From: an uncultured Pseudomonadota bacterium | GTDB taxonomy: Bacteria; Pseudomonadota; Gammaproteobacteria; Steroidobacterales; Woeseiaceae | DNA: 64,000 nt | NCBI GenBank assembly: GCA_913055625.1 | Contig: CAJXJW010000008.1 | Coordinates: forward strand, 1 to 64,000 | Reading direction: 5' to 3' | Part shown: positions 26,027-33,737 of the stretch, piece after piece | How positions within the stretch are numbered: the first letter of the stretch is position 1 | How the letters are laid out: the number at the start of each line of letters is the position of its first letter | Notes under the pieces: model-generated | Databases searched by the model: none | Told to the model about the DNA's origin: nothing | Seen by the model: the letters and a program-made list of their open reading frames with translations, nothing else | Made by a program: the position numbers and the translations under genes

Positions 26027-26161
26027 CTAAAAGGTGTCAGGCTTATTTTTCCTACCTAAAAGGTGTCCTAAATACCTAAAAGGTGTCAGGTTTATTTTTC
26101 GGAAAAAATCTAAAAGGTGTCAGGTTTATTTTTCGGAAAAAATAAACCTGACACCTTTTAG
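26027..26161. repeat. Dispersed-repeat cluster with 24-bp-stem palindrome
   Basis: Five copies lie here. Copies starting at 26027, 26076 and 26110 and a truncated one at 26055 are inverted (core GGTGTCAGGTTTATTTTT, the first with a C for T change). The last, 26137-26161, is direct. The copies at 26110-26133 and 26138-26161 form a perfect 24-bp stem with a CGGA loop. The cluster lies just after the PatZ-like gene (stop at 25967) and just past the stop of the YciI-like gene. No gene was seen in 25968-26180. Confidence 0.95.
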
Positions 26162-26180
26162 TGGGGACACCTTATTGGTG

Positions 26181-26468
26181 TTAGCTTCGCAGGAAATCTA
26201 GCCGGTTGTCCGCTTTCGCGATGGCGATCTCGATGATCTCCGCGCTGACGACGTTTTCGGCCACGAACGGATCCTCGTCGACCCGGGTCTGGAGGTCTTC
26301 CAGCGAGGTGTTGTGCGCCATGATTCCGCCGCCCATTCCCGGTTGCAGGGAGCCGGCGAGCACGAAAACGCCGTCGTCGAATCCGGCCTTCAGCCACTGG
26401 TTGTGGCTATCCATGAACTCGGGTGCTCGTTTCTTGTTGTCCGAAAACTTCAACAGCACGACAAACAT
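26181..26468 (-). CDS. YciI-like (YCII-related) protein
   Basis: A 95-residue ferredoxin-like protein of the YCII family, with the N-terminal strand FVVLLKFSDNK and an H-x-x-W motif (SHNQWLKAG). A Gly-rich loop (GSLQPGMGGGIM) and DPFVAENVVSAEIIEI are seen later, the usual D-P-F pattern of the family. The reaction is unknown for most members; some are dehydrochlorinase-like or accessory proteins. It lies 84 bases downstream of the metallo-beta-lactamase gene on the same strand and is probably co-transcribed. The pair is enclosed by repeat clusters. Confidence 0.82.
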   Translation of the reverse strand: MFVVLLKFSDNKKRAPEFMDSHNQWLKAGFDDGVFVLAGSLQPGMGGGIMAHNTSLEDLQTRVDEDPFVAENVVSAEIIEIAIAKADNRLDFLRS

Positions 26469-26552
26469 GGGCGATGCTCTCCATCAGTGTGTGCCGAGAG
26501 TTTAGCGCAACTGCGCCCGCCTGCCGGCGCGGGTAACGCGATTGGAAGGGAT

Positions 26553-27350
26553 CTAATCGACCTGCGCCTTGCGAGCGAGATCGGCCGTCAGTGCAAGCAG
26601 GTCCGGGCCGCCCGGTGGTCCATGGCTTGGCACGACGACGGTGGCGTCCGGGAAGCGACGGGTGACATTGTCGGCGGACTGCGCCCAGTCCGGGATCGAT
26701 GCTTCGTCCGTGTTCCCGAGCGACGTCGAACCGCCCGAGCGAACGAGGCATCCGCCGAACAGGATGTCTGCGCCGCGAGCGTTCACGACGATGTTGTCGC
26801 GTGTATGGCCCGCGCCGGGGTAGAAGACGTCGACCAGTGCGAGTTCCTCCGGCGTGATCACAGAGCCGTCGTCCGAAATGGCAAGATCGAACTCGGCTGG
26901 CACCAGGCCGTGCGTCGGGGCGATCTCGTTCGACAACGGGTGCGCATACGTCGCCACGCCGGCGTCCCGCAATGCCTGGACCCCGCCCATCTTGTCCTGG
27001 TGCGCGTGCGTGAAGACCGCCGCCGTGACCGGCGTGTCCAGCACGTCTGCCGTCCACTCCAGGATGGTTTGCGTTTGCGCGTTCGTCCATGCGGTATCGA
27101 CCAGCACGGCATGCGTCGCGCCCACAACGATGATGCCGTTGGACGGAACCGGACCCCAGGTCTCGGTTTCATGAACGGTCGTGTGCATCCAGACGGTGTC
27201 GCTCAGTTGCGTGAACTGAACGTCGCCGCGGATTTCGCTTGCGATGTGCCGGTCCGTAACGCTCCGCGACACCGACTCGGCTACGGGGTCGGCGTCCGTG
27301 CAGGAACAGAGCACAATCGATAAGAGGGAGAACTGAAGGCGAGAGCGCAT
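26553..27350 (-). CDS. Subclass B1 metallo-beta-lactamase-like lipoprotein, NDM-like motifs
   Basis: A 265-residue exported MBL-fold hydrolase. A lipoprotein-type signal ends near Cys15-Cys17. All B1 zinc ligands are present: H115, H117 and D119 in THAHQDKMGG, H182 in FYPGAGHTRDN, C201 in LFGGCLV, and H243 in PSHGPP. The Asn of SLGN (N213), a B1 substrate-site residue, is also present. As recalled, HAHQDKMGG, SNxxAP, YPGxGHTxDN, FGGCL and SLGN all occur in NDM-1 with near-identical spacing; the Lys three residues after the Cys is Arg204 here, and the L3 loop differs. B1 enzymes hydrolyse beta-lactams in the periplasm, so carbapenem hydrolysis is plausible but unproven. A TTG at 27356 with GGAG eight bases upstream is an alternative start. 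No integron or IS is adjacent. Confidence 0.88.
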   Translation of the reverse strand: MRSRLQFSLLSIVLCSCTDADPVAESVSRSVTDRHIASEIRGDVQFTQLSDTVWMHTTVHETETWGPVPSNGIIVVGATHAVLVDTAWTNAQTQTILEWTADVLDTPVTAAVFTHAHQDKMGGVQALRDAGVATYAHPLSNEIAPTHGLVPAEFDLAISDDGSVITPEELALVDVFYPGAGHTRDNIVVNARGADILFGGCLVRSGGSTSLGNTDEASIPDWAQSADNVTRRFPDATVVVPSHGPPGGPDLLALTADLARKAQVD

Positions 27351-27404
27351 GGTCAAGTCGGCTACTCCGTGGTTGGCTGGTACATCTGCGGAAAAGGCGT
27401 CAGA

Positions 27405-27606
27405 AAGGTGTGTAAAAAGGTGTCTGTAAAAAGGTGTCAGGTTTATTTTTCGTCGCAGAGAAATAAGCCTGACACCTATCTAAAAAATAGACTTGACACC
27501 TTTTTGTTCTTGGACAATGAAAAATAAACCTGACACCTTTTTGAAAAATAAACCTGACACCATTTTGTTAAGAATAAACCTGACACCTTTTTGGACACCT
27601 TTTTGT
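27405..27606. repeat. Degenerate dispersed-repeat cluster upstream of the B1 lactamase gene
   Basis: One inverted copy (about 27426-27452) and at least five direct copies follow in about 200 bases. Copies carry different substitutions: ATAAGCCTGACACC, ATAGACTTGACACC, ATAAACCTGACACC followed by TTTTT or ATTTT, and short remnants GGACACCTTTTT. The spacing is irregular. No gene was seen in 27351-27630. The cluster covers the presumed leader of the lactamase gene on one side and the 3' end of the D-cysteine desulfhydrase gene on the other. Confidence 0.93.
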
Positions 27607-27630
27607 TCCGGCAGTCAGCCGCGCAGCCTG

Positions 27631-28692
27631 TCACGCGCGGGCGGGAAAATAACGCTCGAATTCGTCCGGCAGCACCGTGAAGTCGGGTTTCATCCCGGCC
27701 GGAATATCCAGCGGCACGGCGTTGTAAGTGTTCCAGAACATCGGGGCCGTCGTGCTACCGGCGTCGACGTCCGCCAGCAGTGCCGCCATCGCCTTGCCCG
27801 AGTAGGTCGAGTCGAGCCGGATCCCCAGCGCGTCTCCGGCGAACGCTATCGCGGCGTCGGTCGCCGCATTTCTGCGGCCGTAGCCCTCGCCGTAGAAGTC
27901 GTCCCGGAACACGACGCGCGCCCGCGCGGCGAGGTCGGCAGGCACACGGCTATCGTAGCGGCGCATCAGCATCGCGGTCTTTCGCAACAGGTGCCGCAGC
28001 CCCGGTTCGTTGCCGAAGCGCGGGTCGGTCACGCGAACCGCGTGCACGTCGATCGATTGCCCGGCCAGCGCGAGCCCGAGCGCCAGGCCCGCGGCCGTAC
28101 CCATCGTGCCGAGCGCCACGTACAGCCGTTCCGGCGCGCCCACGGCGCCGTCCTCGATCTGCGCAGCGAGTTCCAGGCCGGCGTTGACGAAGCCGAGGCT
28201 CCCGACCCAGCTCGTCCCGCCCATGGGGATCAGCGACAAACCGCGGCCCCGCAGGTATTCACGCTGGATCGCCACGCGCCGCGGCCGCGTGCCACCGAAG
28301 CGCACGATCTCCGTGCCGGCGGCCTGGTGCGCGAGCAGCTTCTGGCCGATCGACGGCGCTGGTGGCTGGTGCGACAGCAGGCAGGTGCACTCGAACCCCG
28401 CCTGTCGCGCGTACAGCGCCGTCGCCAGCGCGTGGTTCGAACCGGCGGCGCCGTAGGTCGCGACGCGGGGCGCGTCTTTCTCCTTCGCGCGCGCGAGCAG
28501 GTACTCGAGCTTGCGCACCTTGTTGCCGCCGTACAGCGAGCCGCTGCGTTCGTCGTGCTTCACGCTGATCGACAAGCTGTGCGCATTGCGCGTCACGCCG
28601 TGCGTGCTCACCGGTGTCGGCAGGTCCGCGAGCTGCAAGTGCGGTACGCGGTCGGCCAGCCCGGGCAACGCCGTTTCGAGGTGATGGCTCAT
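27631..28692 (-). CDS. D-cysteine desulfhydrase / ACC-deaminase-family PLP enzyme
   Basis: A 353-residue fold-type II PLP enzyme. The PLP lysine lies in GSLYGGNKVRKLEYLL, the phosphate-binding loop is ALGTMGTAAGLALGL, and the N-terminal DLPTPV is typical. D-cysteine desulfhydrases (DcyD) release pyruvate, H2S and ammonia, whereas ACC deaminase opens the cyclopropane ring. The residues separating these are not decidable by eye, so the substrate stays open. The ATG at 28692 gives a normal family length. Its 3' end abuts the repeat cluster. Confidence 0.87.
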   Translation of the reverse strand: MSHHLETALPGLADRVPHLQLADLPTPVSTHGVTRNAHSLSISVKHDERSGSLYGGNKVRKLEYLLARAKEKDAPRVATYGAAGSNHALATALYARQAGFECTCLLSHQPPAPSIGQKLLAHQAAGTEIVRFGGTRPRRVAIQREYLRGRGLSLIPMGGTSWVGSLGFVNAGLELAAQIEDGAVGAPERLYVALGTMGTAAGLALGLALAGQSIDVHAVRVTDPRFGNEPGLRHLLRKTAMLMRRYDSRVPADLAARARVVFRDDFYGEGYGRRNAATDAAIAFAGDALGIRLDSTYSGKAMAALLADVDAGSTTAPMFWNTYNAVPLDIPAGMKPDFTVLPDEFERYFPARA

Positions 28693-28800
28693 CGCGACAC
28701 CAGACTAGCGGTAATTCAGCGGCGCGCAAATAGCGAATGGCGCGCAAGGCGGTTCGCGGTTTAGAATACACGCACGTCACTCTGGCGCGGGGAAAGGGAA

Positions 28801-30363
28801 TTGTCGGAAGCGATCGATCGTGGGATCACGGTCAGGGAGATTGCGGCCGTTGATCAACCGATCGACGTCGCACCCGAAACGACGGCAGCGTTCGTCGGAC
28901 GTGCGCTTCGCGGCCCCCTCGACACCCCGGTACTCGTAAAGAACTTCGGCGATTTCCGCCGTCGCTTCGGCGACGTCTGGACGCGTTCCAGTCTCGGTCC
29001 CGCGGTTCGCCAGTTCTTCGAACACGGGGGGCGCCAGCTCTACGTCGTCCGTGTCGCCAATAACGCGCGCGGCGCGATGCTGTGCCTGCCGGCCGAAGGT
29101 TCCGCGATGATACTGCGCGCGGTAGATCCCGGCTCGACGGAACGCGTGCGGGCCGCCGTCGATTTCGACGGCATCGATCCGGCCGACGACGAGCGCTTCA
29201 ACCTGACGCTGCAGCGCGTCGACCCGACCAGCGGCACGATCGTGGACCAGGAGATTCACTCGGGCGTGTCCTACAAGTCGGGTTCGCCCGACTTCGTCGG
29301 CCAGCAGCTCCAGGACTCCCTGATCGCCCGACTGGAGAAGCCGTACCCGAAGCATCGGCCGGAAGCCACCGTCGCCGATGGCAATCGCTACGACCCGGCC
29401 TGGGTCGAGGCGGTGCAGGACGGGACCGACGGCGTGGAGTTGTCGGACTACGACCTTGTCGGATCGCGCACTCGCGGTGCGGGCATCTTCGCACTCGATC
29501 AGGTTGACGATTTCGACGTGCTGTACCTTCCGCCGCCGGGCAAAGGCGTGGATGCGGGGCCTGCGGCCATCCTCGCGGCCGAGATGTATTGCCGCCGGCG
29601 CGGCGCCATGCTGATTGTCGATCCGCCCGCCGCCTGGCGCACGCCGGATGAGGCGCTCGCCGGCATCCGTGCCAGCGGTTACGCAAGCCCGAACCTGCTC
29701 AGCTATTTTCCGCGCATCCGCGACCGTTCGGCGATCGACGGCAACGCACCGGAGGCGCGGCCTGCGGGAGCGGCCATTGCCGGGTTGCTGTGCAAGCTCG
29801 ATCGCACCCACGGCGCGTGGCAACCGATGGATACCGACGGCATCGTCCTGCGCGCGCCGCTGACTCCGGCGGTGTCGCTGGACGAGGAGGACGCCGACGT
29901 CCTGGTACGGTCCGGCCTGAACGTCATCCTGCGCGGGTCGGGTGGCCGTGCCCAGCTCACCGGTTCGCGCACGCTTGCGCGTGGCAGCGAGACTCACCGC
30001 ATGTTCAAGGACCTGCCGGTGCGCCGCTTGTGCCTCCGCATCGTCAGCACGATCGACGCCGCAACGCGCTGGGCCGTGTTCGAGAAGCCGGACGCGCGCC
30101 TGACCGCGCGCATCCGCGGGCAGGTGCTCACTTACCTCGAATGCCTGTTCGACCTCGGGGCATTCGTCAGCAACGACTTCCTCGTCGAGTGTGATGCCGG
30201 CGTGTCGCAGCGAACGGACCTGCAGCGGCACGGCATCACCGTCCTTCTCGTGTTCCACCCGCAAGGTTGCCGGGCGCCGATTTCGCTCACACTGCACCAG
30301 ACCGTTGCGGGTTGCCGCGTTGCGAGCACGGCTTTCGCGCCGGTCAGGTCCATTTGCGCCTGA
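28801..30363 (+). CDS. Orphan contractile tail-sheath-like protein
   Basis: A 520-residue protein with the layout of phage/contractile-injection-system sheath proteins. The N-terminus (TTAAFVGRALRGPLDTPVLV, FGDFRRRFGD, AVRQFFEHGGRQLYVVRV) matches the sheath N-terminal domain. The C-terminus (DLPVRRLCLRIVSTIDAATRWAVFE, then a Gly-hydrophobic region ending DLQRHGITVLLVFHP) matches the sheath C-terminal domain. Sheaths polymerise round a tube and contract. No tube, baseplate, ATPase or integrase gene lies within reach, so this is an isolated sheath homologue. Start is a TTG after GGGGAAAGGGAA. It may be a remnant or a domesticated scaffold. Domain identity is likely, function unknown. Confidence 0.8.
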   Translation: MSEAIDRGITVREIAAVDQPIDVAPETTAAFVGRALRGPLDTPVLVKNFGDFRRRFGDVWTRSSLGPAVRQFFEHGGRQLYVVRVANNARGAMLCLPAEGSAMILRAVDPGSTERVRAAVDFDGIDPADDERFNLTLQRVDPTSGTIVDQEIHSGVSYKSGSPDFVGQQLQDSLIARLEKPYPKHRPEATVADGNRYDPAWVEAVQDGTDGVELSDYDLVGSRTRGAGIFALDQVDDFDVLYLPPPGKGVDAGPAAILAAEMYCRRRGAMLIVDPPAAWRTPDEALAGIRASGYASPNLLSYFPRIRDRSAIDGNAPEARPAGAAIAGLLCKLDRTHGAWQPMDTDGIVLRAPLTPAVSLDEEDADVLVRSGLNVILRGSGGRAQLTGSRTLARGSETHRMFKDLPVRRLCLRIVSTIDAATRWAVFEKPDARLTARIRGQVLTYLECLFDLGAFVSNDFLVECDAGVSQRTDLQRHGITVLLVFHPQGCRAPISLTLHQTVAGCRVASTAFAPVRSICA

Positions 30364-30403
30364 TCGCCGGCGGGCGACCGGGCAAGGCCTATTTGCTATT
30401 CTT

Positions 30404-30422
30404 CCCGGCATTCGACGCCGGG
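30404..30422. promoter_or_regulatory. Small hairpin just upstream of DUF885 gene
   Basis: CCCGGC and GCCGGG flank a seven-base loop. The second arm overlaps the GGGAA sequence that would serve as ribosome binding site for ATG 30431. It may limit translation of the DUF885 gene or be a weak end of the sheath transcript. Confidence 0.35.
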
Positions 30423-30430
30423 AATTACGC

Positions 30431-32221
30431 ATGACCAAGCGCCATTTCGCCGTACTGGCTATCACCCTGATCCTGTCCGCGTGTGGTGGCGATGATCCAT
30501 ACGCCGTGGCGCCGGAGGCCGGGGCTGCGTCGGCGATGCTTGCCGCGCTGTTCGACGAGCACTTCGAACGCAACCTCGAGCTGAACCCGATCGAAGCCAG
30601 CGCAATCGGCGACAACCGCTACAACGACCGGCTCGCCGTGAGTAACAGCGCGGAATATCGTGCGGCGATGCTCGCGCTCGATACCGAGTTCCTCGATCGC
30701 CTGCGCGCCATCGACCGCCAGGAGCTGAGCGAGCAGGAACAGCTCAGCTACGACATCTTCGAGCGCCACCGCATGATGTCGCTCGAACGGAACAACTACC
30801 CGTTCCACCTGCAGCCGATCAACCAGTTCTACTCGATGATGAACTCGTTCGTCCGGCTGGGCAGTGGCGCGAGCTACCACCCGTTCGAAACGGTAAAGGA
30901 CTACGATGACTTCCTCAGCCGCACTGAGGATTTCGTCGCAAACGTCGATGCCGCGATCGAAAACATGAAGGTGGGAGTGGGAGAGGGCGTCGTCCAGCCC
31001 GAGGTGCTGATGATCAAGGTCGTACCGCAGCTCGAGTCGCAGCTCGTGGACGCGGCCGAGGAAAGCGCGTTCTGGATGCCGATCGAGAACATGCCCGACG
31101 ACGTTGACGCGGCCGACCGCGAGCGGCTCGAGAATGCGTACCGTGACGCGATCGAGAACCGGATCATTCCCGCTTACGAGCGCCTGAACAACTTCATCGG
31201 TGATACCTATCTCGCGGCGTCGCGTGACACGATCGGGCTGGGAGCGCTGCCAAACGGGGATGCCTGGTACGCCTACCTGGTGCGCTACTACACGACGACT
31301 GAGCTGACGCCGGACGAGATCCATGCCATCGGGCTGGCGGAGGTCGCGAGGATCCACGAGGAGATGCACGGCGTCATGGAAGCCGTCGGGTTCGAGGGCA
31401 CGTTGGCCGAGTTCTTCGAGTTCGTGAACACGGACGAGCAGTTCTTCTTCGACGACCCCGAGGAGATGATCCGGGGCTACCAAGCCATGGCGGATCGCGT
31501 CCGCGTGCTCGCACGTGCGCTGTTCGACGTCGAGCCGAAGACCGGGTTCGAGGTCCGGCGCGTGGAGCCGTTTCGCGAGCAGTCCGCGTCGGCTGCGTCG
31601 TACGAGTCCGGCACGCCGGACGGCACGCGGCCGGGTGTGTTCTACGCGAACGCCTACAATCTCAAGTCGCGGCCGAAGTGGAACATGGAGACGCTGTTTC
31701 TGCACGAGGCAATCCCGGGCCACCACTTCCAGATCTCCGTGCAACAGGAGAACGAGGAACTGCCGAAGTTCCGCCGCTTCGACGGGTTCACGGCCTTCAT
31801 CGAAGGCTGGGGCCTTTACTCGGAGACGCTCGGCAAGGAACTCGGCATGTTCGAGGACCCGTACCAGTACTTCGGCACGTTGAACTACGAGTTGTGGCGC
31901 GCGATCCGGCTAGTCACCGATACCGGCATTCACGCCAAGGGCTGGACGCGCCAGGAGGTCATCGACTACATGCTCGCGAACTCGGCCGTCGCCGAGACGC
32001 GGGCCATACAGGAGGCGGAGCGTTTCATGGCGATCCCCGGCCAGGCGCTGGCCTACAAGATCGGACAGCTTCGGATCCGCGAAATTCGCGACAAGGCGGA
32101 AGCCCGGCTCGGCGATCGTTTTGATGTCGTTGCATTCCACCGCCAGGTCCTGAAGGACGGCTCGATGCCGCTGTCGATGCTGGAAGCCAAGATCGATCGC
32201 TGGGTCGACGCGCAGTTCTAG
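30431..32221 (+). CDS. DUF885-family putative metallopeptidase lipoprotein
   Basis: A 596-residue lipoprotein (signal ILSAC, Cys about 18) of the DUF885 family. The C-terminal half holds LHEAIPGHHFQ, a HExxxH-type zinc motif, and later GWGLYSETLGKELG with a candidate third ligand. These large helical proteins resemble thermolysin-clan carboxypeptidases and are presumed envelope peptidases; the substrate is unknown. The ATG at 30431 opens the signal peptide; the longer frame to 30191 overlaps the sheath gene and is rejected. The gene heads a closely spaced plus-strand run that continues through plsB and trhO. Confidence 0.88.
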   Translation: MTKRHFAVLAITLILSACGGDDPYAVAPEAGAASAMLAALFDEHFERNLELNPIEASAIGDNRYNDRLAVSNSAEYRAAMLALDTEFLDRLRAIDRQELSEQEQLSYDIFERHRMMSLERNNYPFHLQPINQFYSMMNSFVRLGSGASYHPFETVKDYDDFLSRTEDFVANVDAAIENMKVGVGEGVVQPEVLMIKVVPQLESQLVDAAEESAFWMPIENMPDDVDAADRERLENAYRDAIENRIIPAYERLNNFIGDTYLAASRDTIGLGALPNGDAWYAYLVRYYTTTELTPDEIHAIGLAEVARIHEEMHGVMEAVGFEGTLAEFFEFVNTDEQFFFDDPEEMIRGYQAMADRVRVLARALFDVEPKTGFEVRRVEPFREQSASAASYESGTPDGTRPGVFYANAYNLKSRPKWNMETLFLHEAIPGHHFQISVQQENEELPKFRRFDGFTAFIEGWGLYSETLGKELGMFEDPYQYFGTLNYELWRAIRLVTDTGIHAKGWTRQEVIDYMLANSAVAETRAIQEAERFMAIPGQALAYKIGQLRIREIRDKAEARLGDRFDVVAFHRQVLKDGSMPLSMLEAKIDRWVDAQF

Positions 32222-32228
32222 CAAGACT

Positions 32229-33737
32229 ATGAAAGTCGATCGCTTTCTGCGCATCGTCCTCGGTATCGCGATCTTCGCGGTGTTCCTCATTGCGACGGGT
32301 GCGTTGCTGTTCGTCACCGAGTCCGCGCTGAACATCTGGGACCGACTACGCGGTGGGCCCGCCCCGATCCTCTGGGCCTATGCGGCCGCCCTGGTCGCTG
32401 TGATTCTGGGCGCGCTGTACCTGGTCTGGCGGCTTGTCGTCCGCAGGCCACCGAAGTCACAGGCGCCGGGCCGGCCCGCGGTGCCCACACGCGAGGACAT
32501 CGAGCAGCGGCTCGCCGCTGCCGAGGCTGCGGGCATCGACGTCGAGGCGGCGCGCGGCGAACTCCGCGAGCTCGCGAGCCGGCAGGCGACCGGCACCGTG
32601 CACCTGTGTTTCTTCGGCGAGGTCAGCACCGGCAAGAGCTCGCTGATCCGGGCGCTGGTACCCGATGCCGCGGTCGACGTGGATGTCGTCGGCGGGTCCA
32701 CGTCGGCCGTGCGGCACTACCGCTGGCAGGCCGGCGAGGGCACGCAGGTCCTGTTGACCGATGTGCCGGGCACGGGCGGGCATGAAGCGGGCCTCGACGA
32801 GCTTGCTCTCGACGAAGCGCGGCGCGCGCAACTGATCGTGTTCGTCTGCGAAGGCGACCTGGCGCGCCCGGAGGCCGAAGCGATTCGCGCGCTGGCCGCG
32901 CTCGACAAGCCAATGATCCTCGTGATGAACAAGGCGGATCGCTACAACGTCGAGGAGCAGGCGCACCTGTTGCACCGGCTTCTCGAGCGCCTGGAATCCA
33001 TCGGCGGCGATGCCGTTCGCGACCGCGTCGTCGCGGTATCGGCGGGCGGCGCAGTGGACGTCATCGAACAACGACCCGACGGCAGCGAGATTGCGTCGCG
33101 CCGCGAAAGGCCGGCCGACATCGGCGTGCTGGTGGTCGCCATGAATCGCCTGCTGCAGTCCGAGCGCGACGAACTCGACACGCGTCGCGACCGGGCCGTG
33201 TTCCGTCTTGCGGCAGAGCGGCTCGATGCCGCGGAGCGCACCTACCGCGCGCAACGCGCCGAGCAGGTCATCCGCAGCTCGACGCGCAAGGCGATCATCG
33301 GCTCGCTCGCCGCGATCAGCCCGGGCACCGACATCCTGATCCAGGGTTACATCGGCACCGCGATGACGCGCGAACTCTGCAAACTGTACGGCGCGGCGCC
33401 GCGCGATCTCGACATCGAGGAATTCCTCACGCTGAGCCAGAGCCGCGTCGGCCGCGTGCTGCCACTGGCGCTGGCGGTGGCCGGCAACGGTCTCAAGGCA
33501 TTTCCCGGTGTCGGCACGGTTGCCGGTGGACTGGTGCACGCAGTAGCCTACGGGCTGATATTCGATGCTTTGGGCCGGAGCCTCGTCGCGACACTCCAAC
33601 AGCACGGCGAACTCGTGCCGGACCTGGCGGCGCAGGAATTCGAGGACAGCATCAGTGAGCATGTGGAAGCGGGTCTCCGCCGCGTTGCCCGAATGGCCCT
33701 GGAAGAAAAGCAAGGCGACGACGGCGCCGGACGATGA
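32229..33737 (+). CDS. Membrane-anchored Era-like GTPase with DUF697-type C-terminus
   Basis: A 502-residue protein: two N-terminal transmembrane helices (about 7-29 and 48-70), then a GTPase domain. The P-loop is GEVSTGKSS (130-138), the G3 motif DVPGTGG and the G4 motif MNKADRY. The C-terminal region (about 345-480) has hydrophobic segments (LPLALAVAGNGLKAFPGVGTVAGGLVHAV) as in DUF697/YcjF-like proteins. This group resembles small dynamin-like or envelope-stress GTPases. It starts eight bases after the DUF885 stop and overlaps the following GTPase gene by at least 77 bases. A joint function of the two is likely; the process is unknown. Confidence 0.85.
   Translation: MKVDRFLRIVLGIAIFAVFLIATGALLFVTESALNIWDRLRGGPAPILWAYAAALVAVILGALYLVWRLVVRRPPKSQAPGRPAVPTREDIEQRLAAAEAAGIDVEAARGELRELASRQATGTVHLCFFGEVSTGKSSLIRALVPDAAVDVDVVGGSTSAVRHYRWQAGEGTQVLLTDVPGTGGHEAGLDELALDEARRAQLIVFVCEGDLARPEAEAIRALAALDKPMILVMNKADRYNVEEQAHLLHRLLERLESIGGDAVRDRVVAVSAGGAVDVIEQRPDGSEIASRRERPADIGVLVVAMNRLLQSERDELDTRRDRAVFRLAAERLDAAERTYRAQRAEQVIRSSTRKAIIGSLAAISPGTDILIQGYIGTAMTRELCKLYGAAPRDLDIEEFLTLSQSRVGRVLPLALAVAGNGLKAFPGVGTVAGGLVHAVAYGLIFDALGRSLVATLQQHGELVPDLAAQEFEDSISEHVEAGLRRVARMALEEKQGDDGAGR

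Noticed and set aside
26181..27350. Acquired resistance cassette in an integron or transposon
   Set aside because: No integrase, attC-like site, IS or other resistance gene is nearby, and codon use looks like the surroundings.
27405..27606. Possible CRISPR array
   Set aside because: Repeat spacing is irregular, copies face both ways, units are partly truncated, and no cas genes are present.
28801..30363. Prophage
   Set aside because: Only a sheath-like gene is present; no integrase, capsid, portal, terminase or lysis genes, and no att sites seen.
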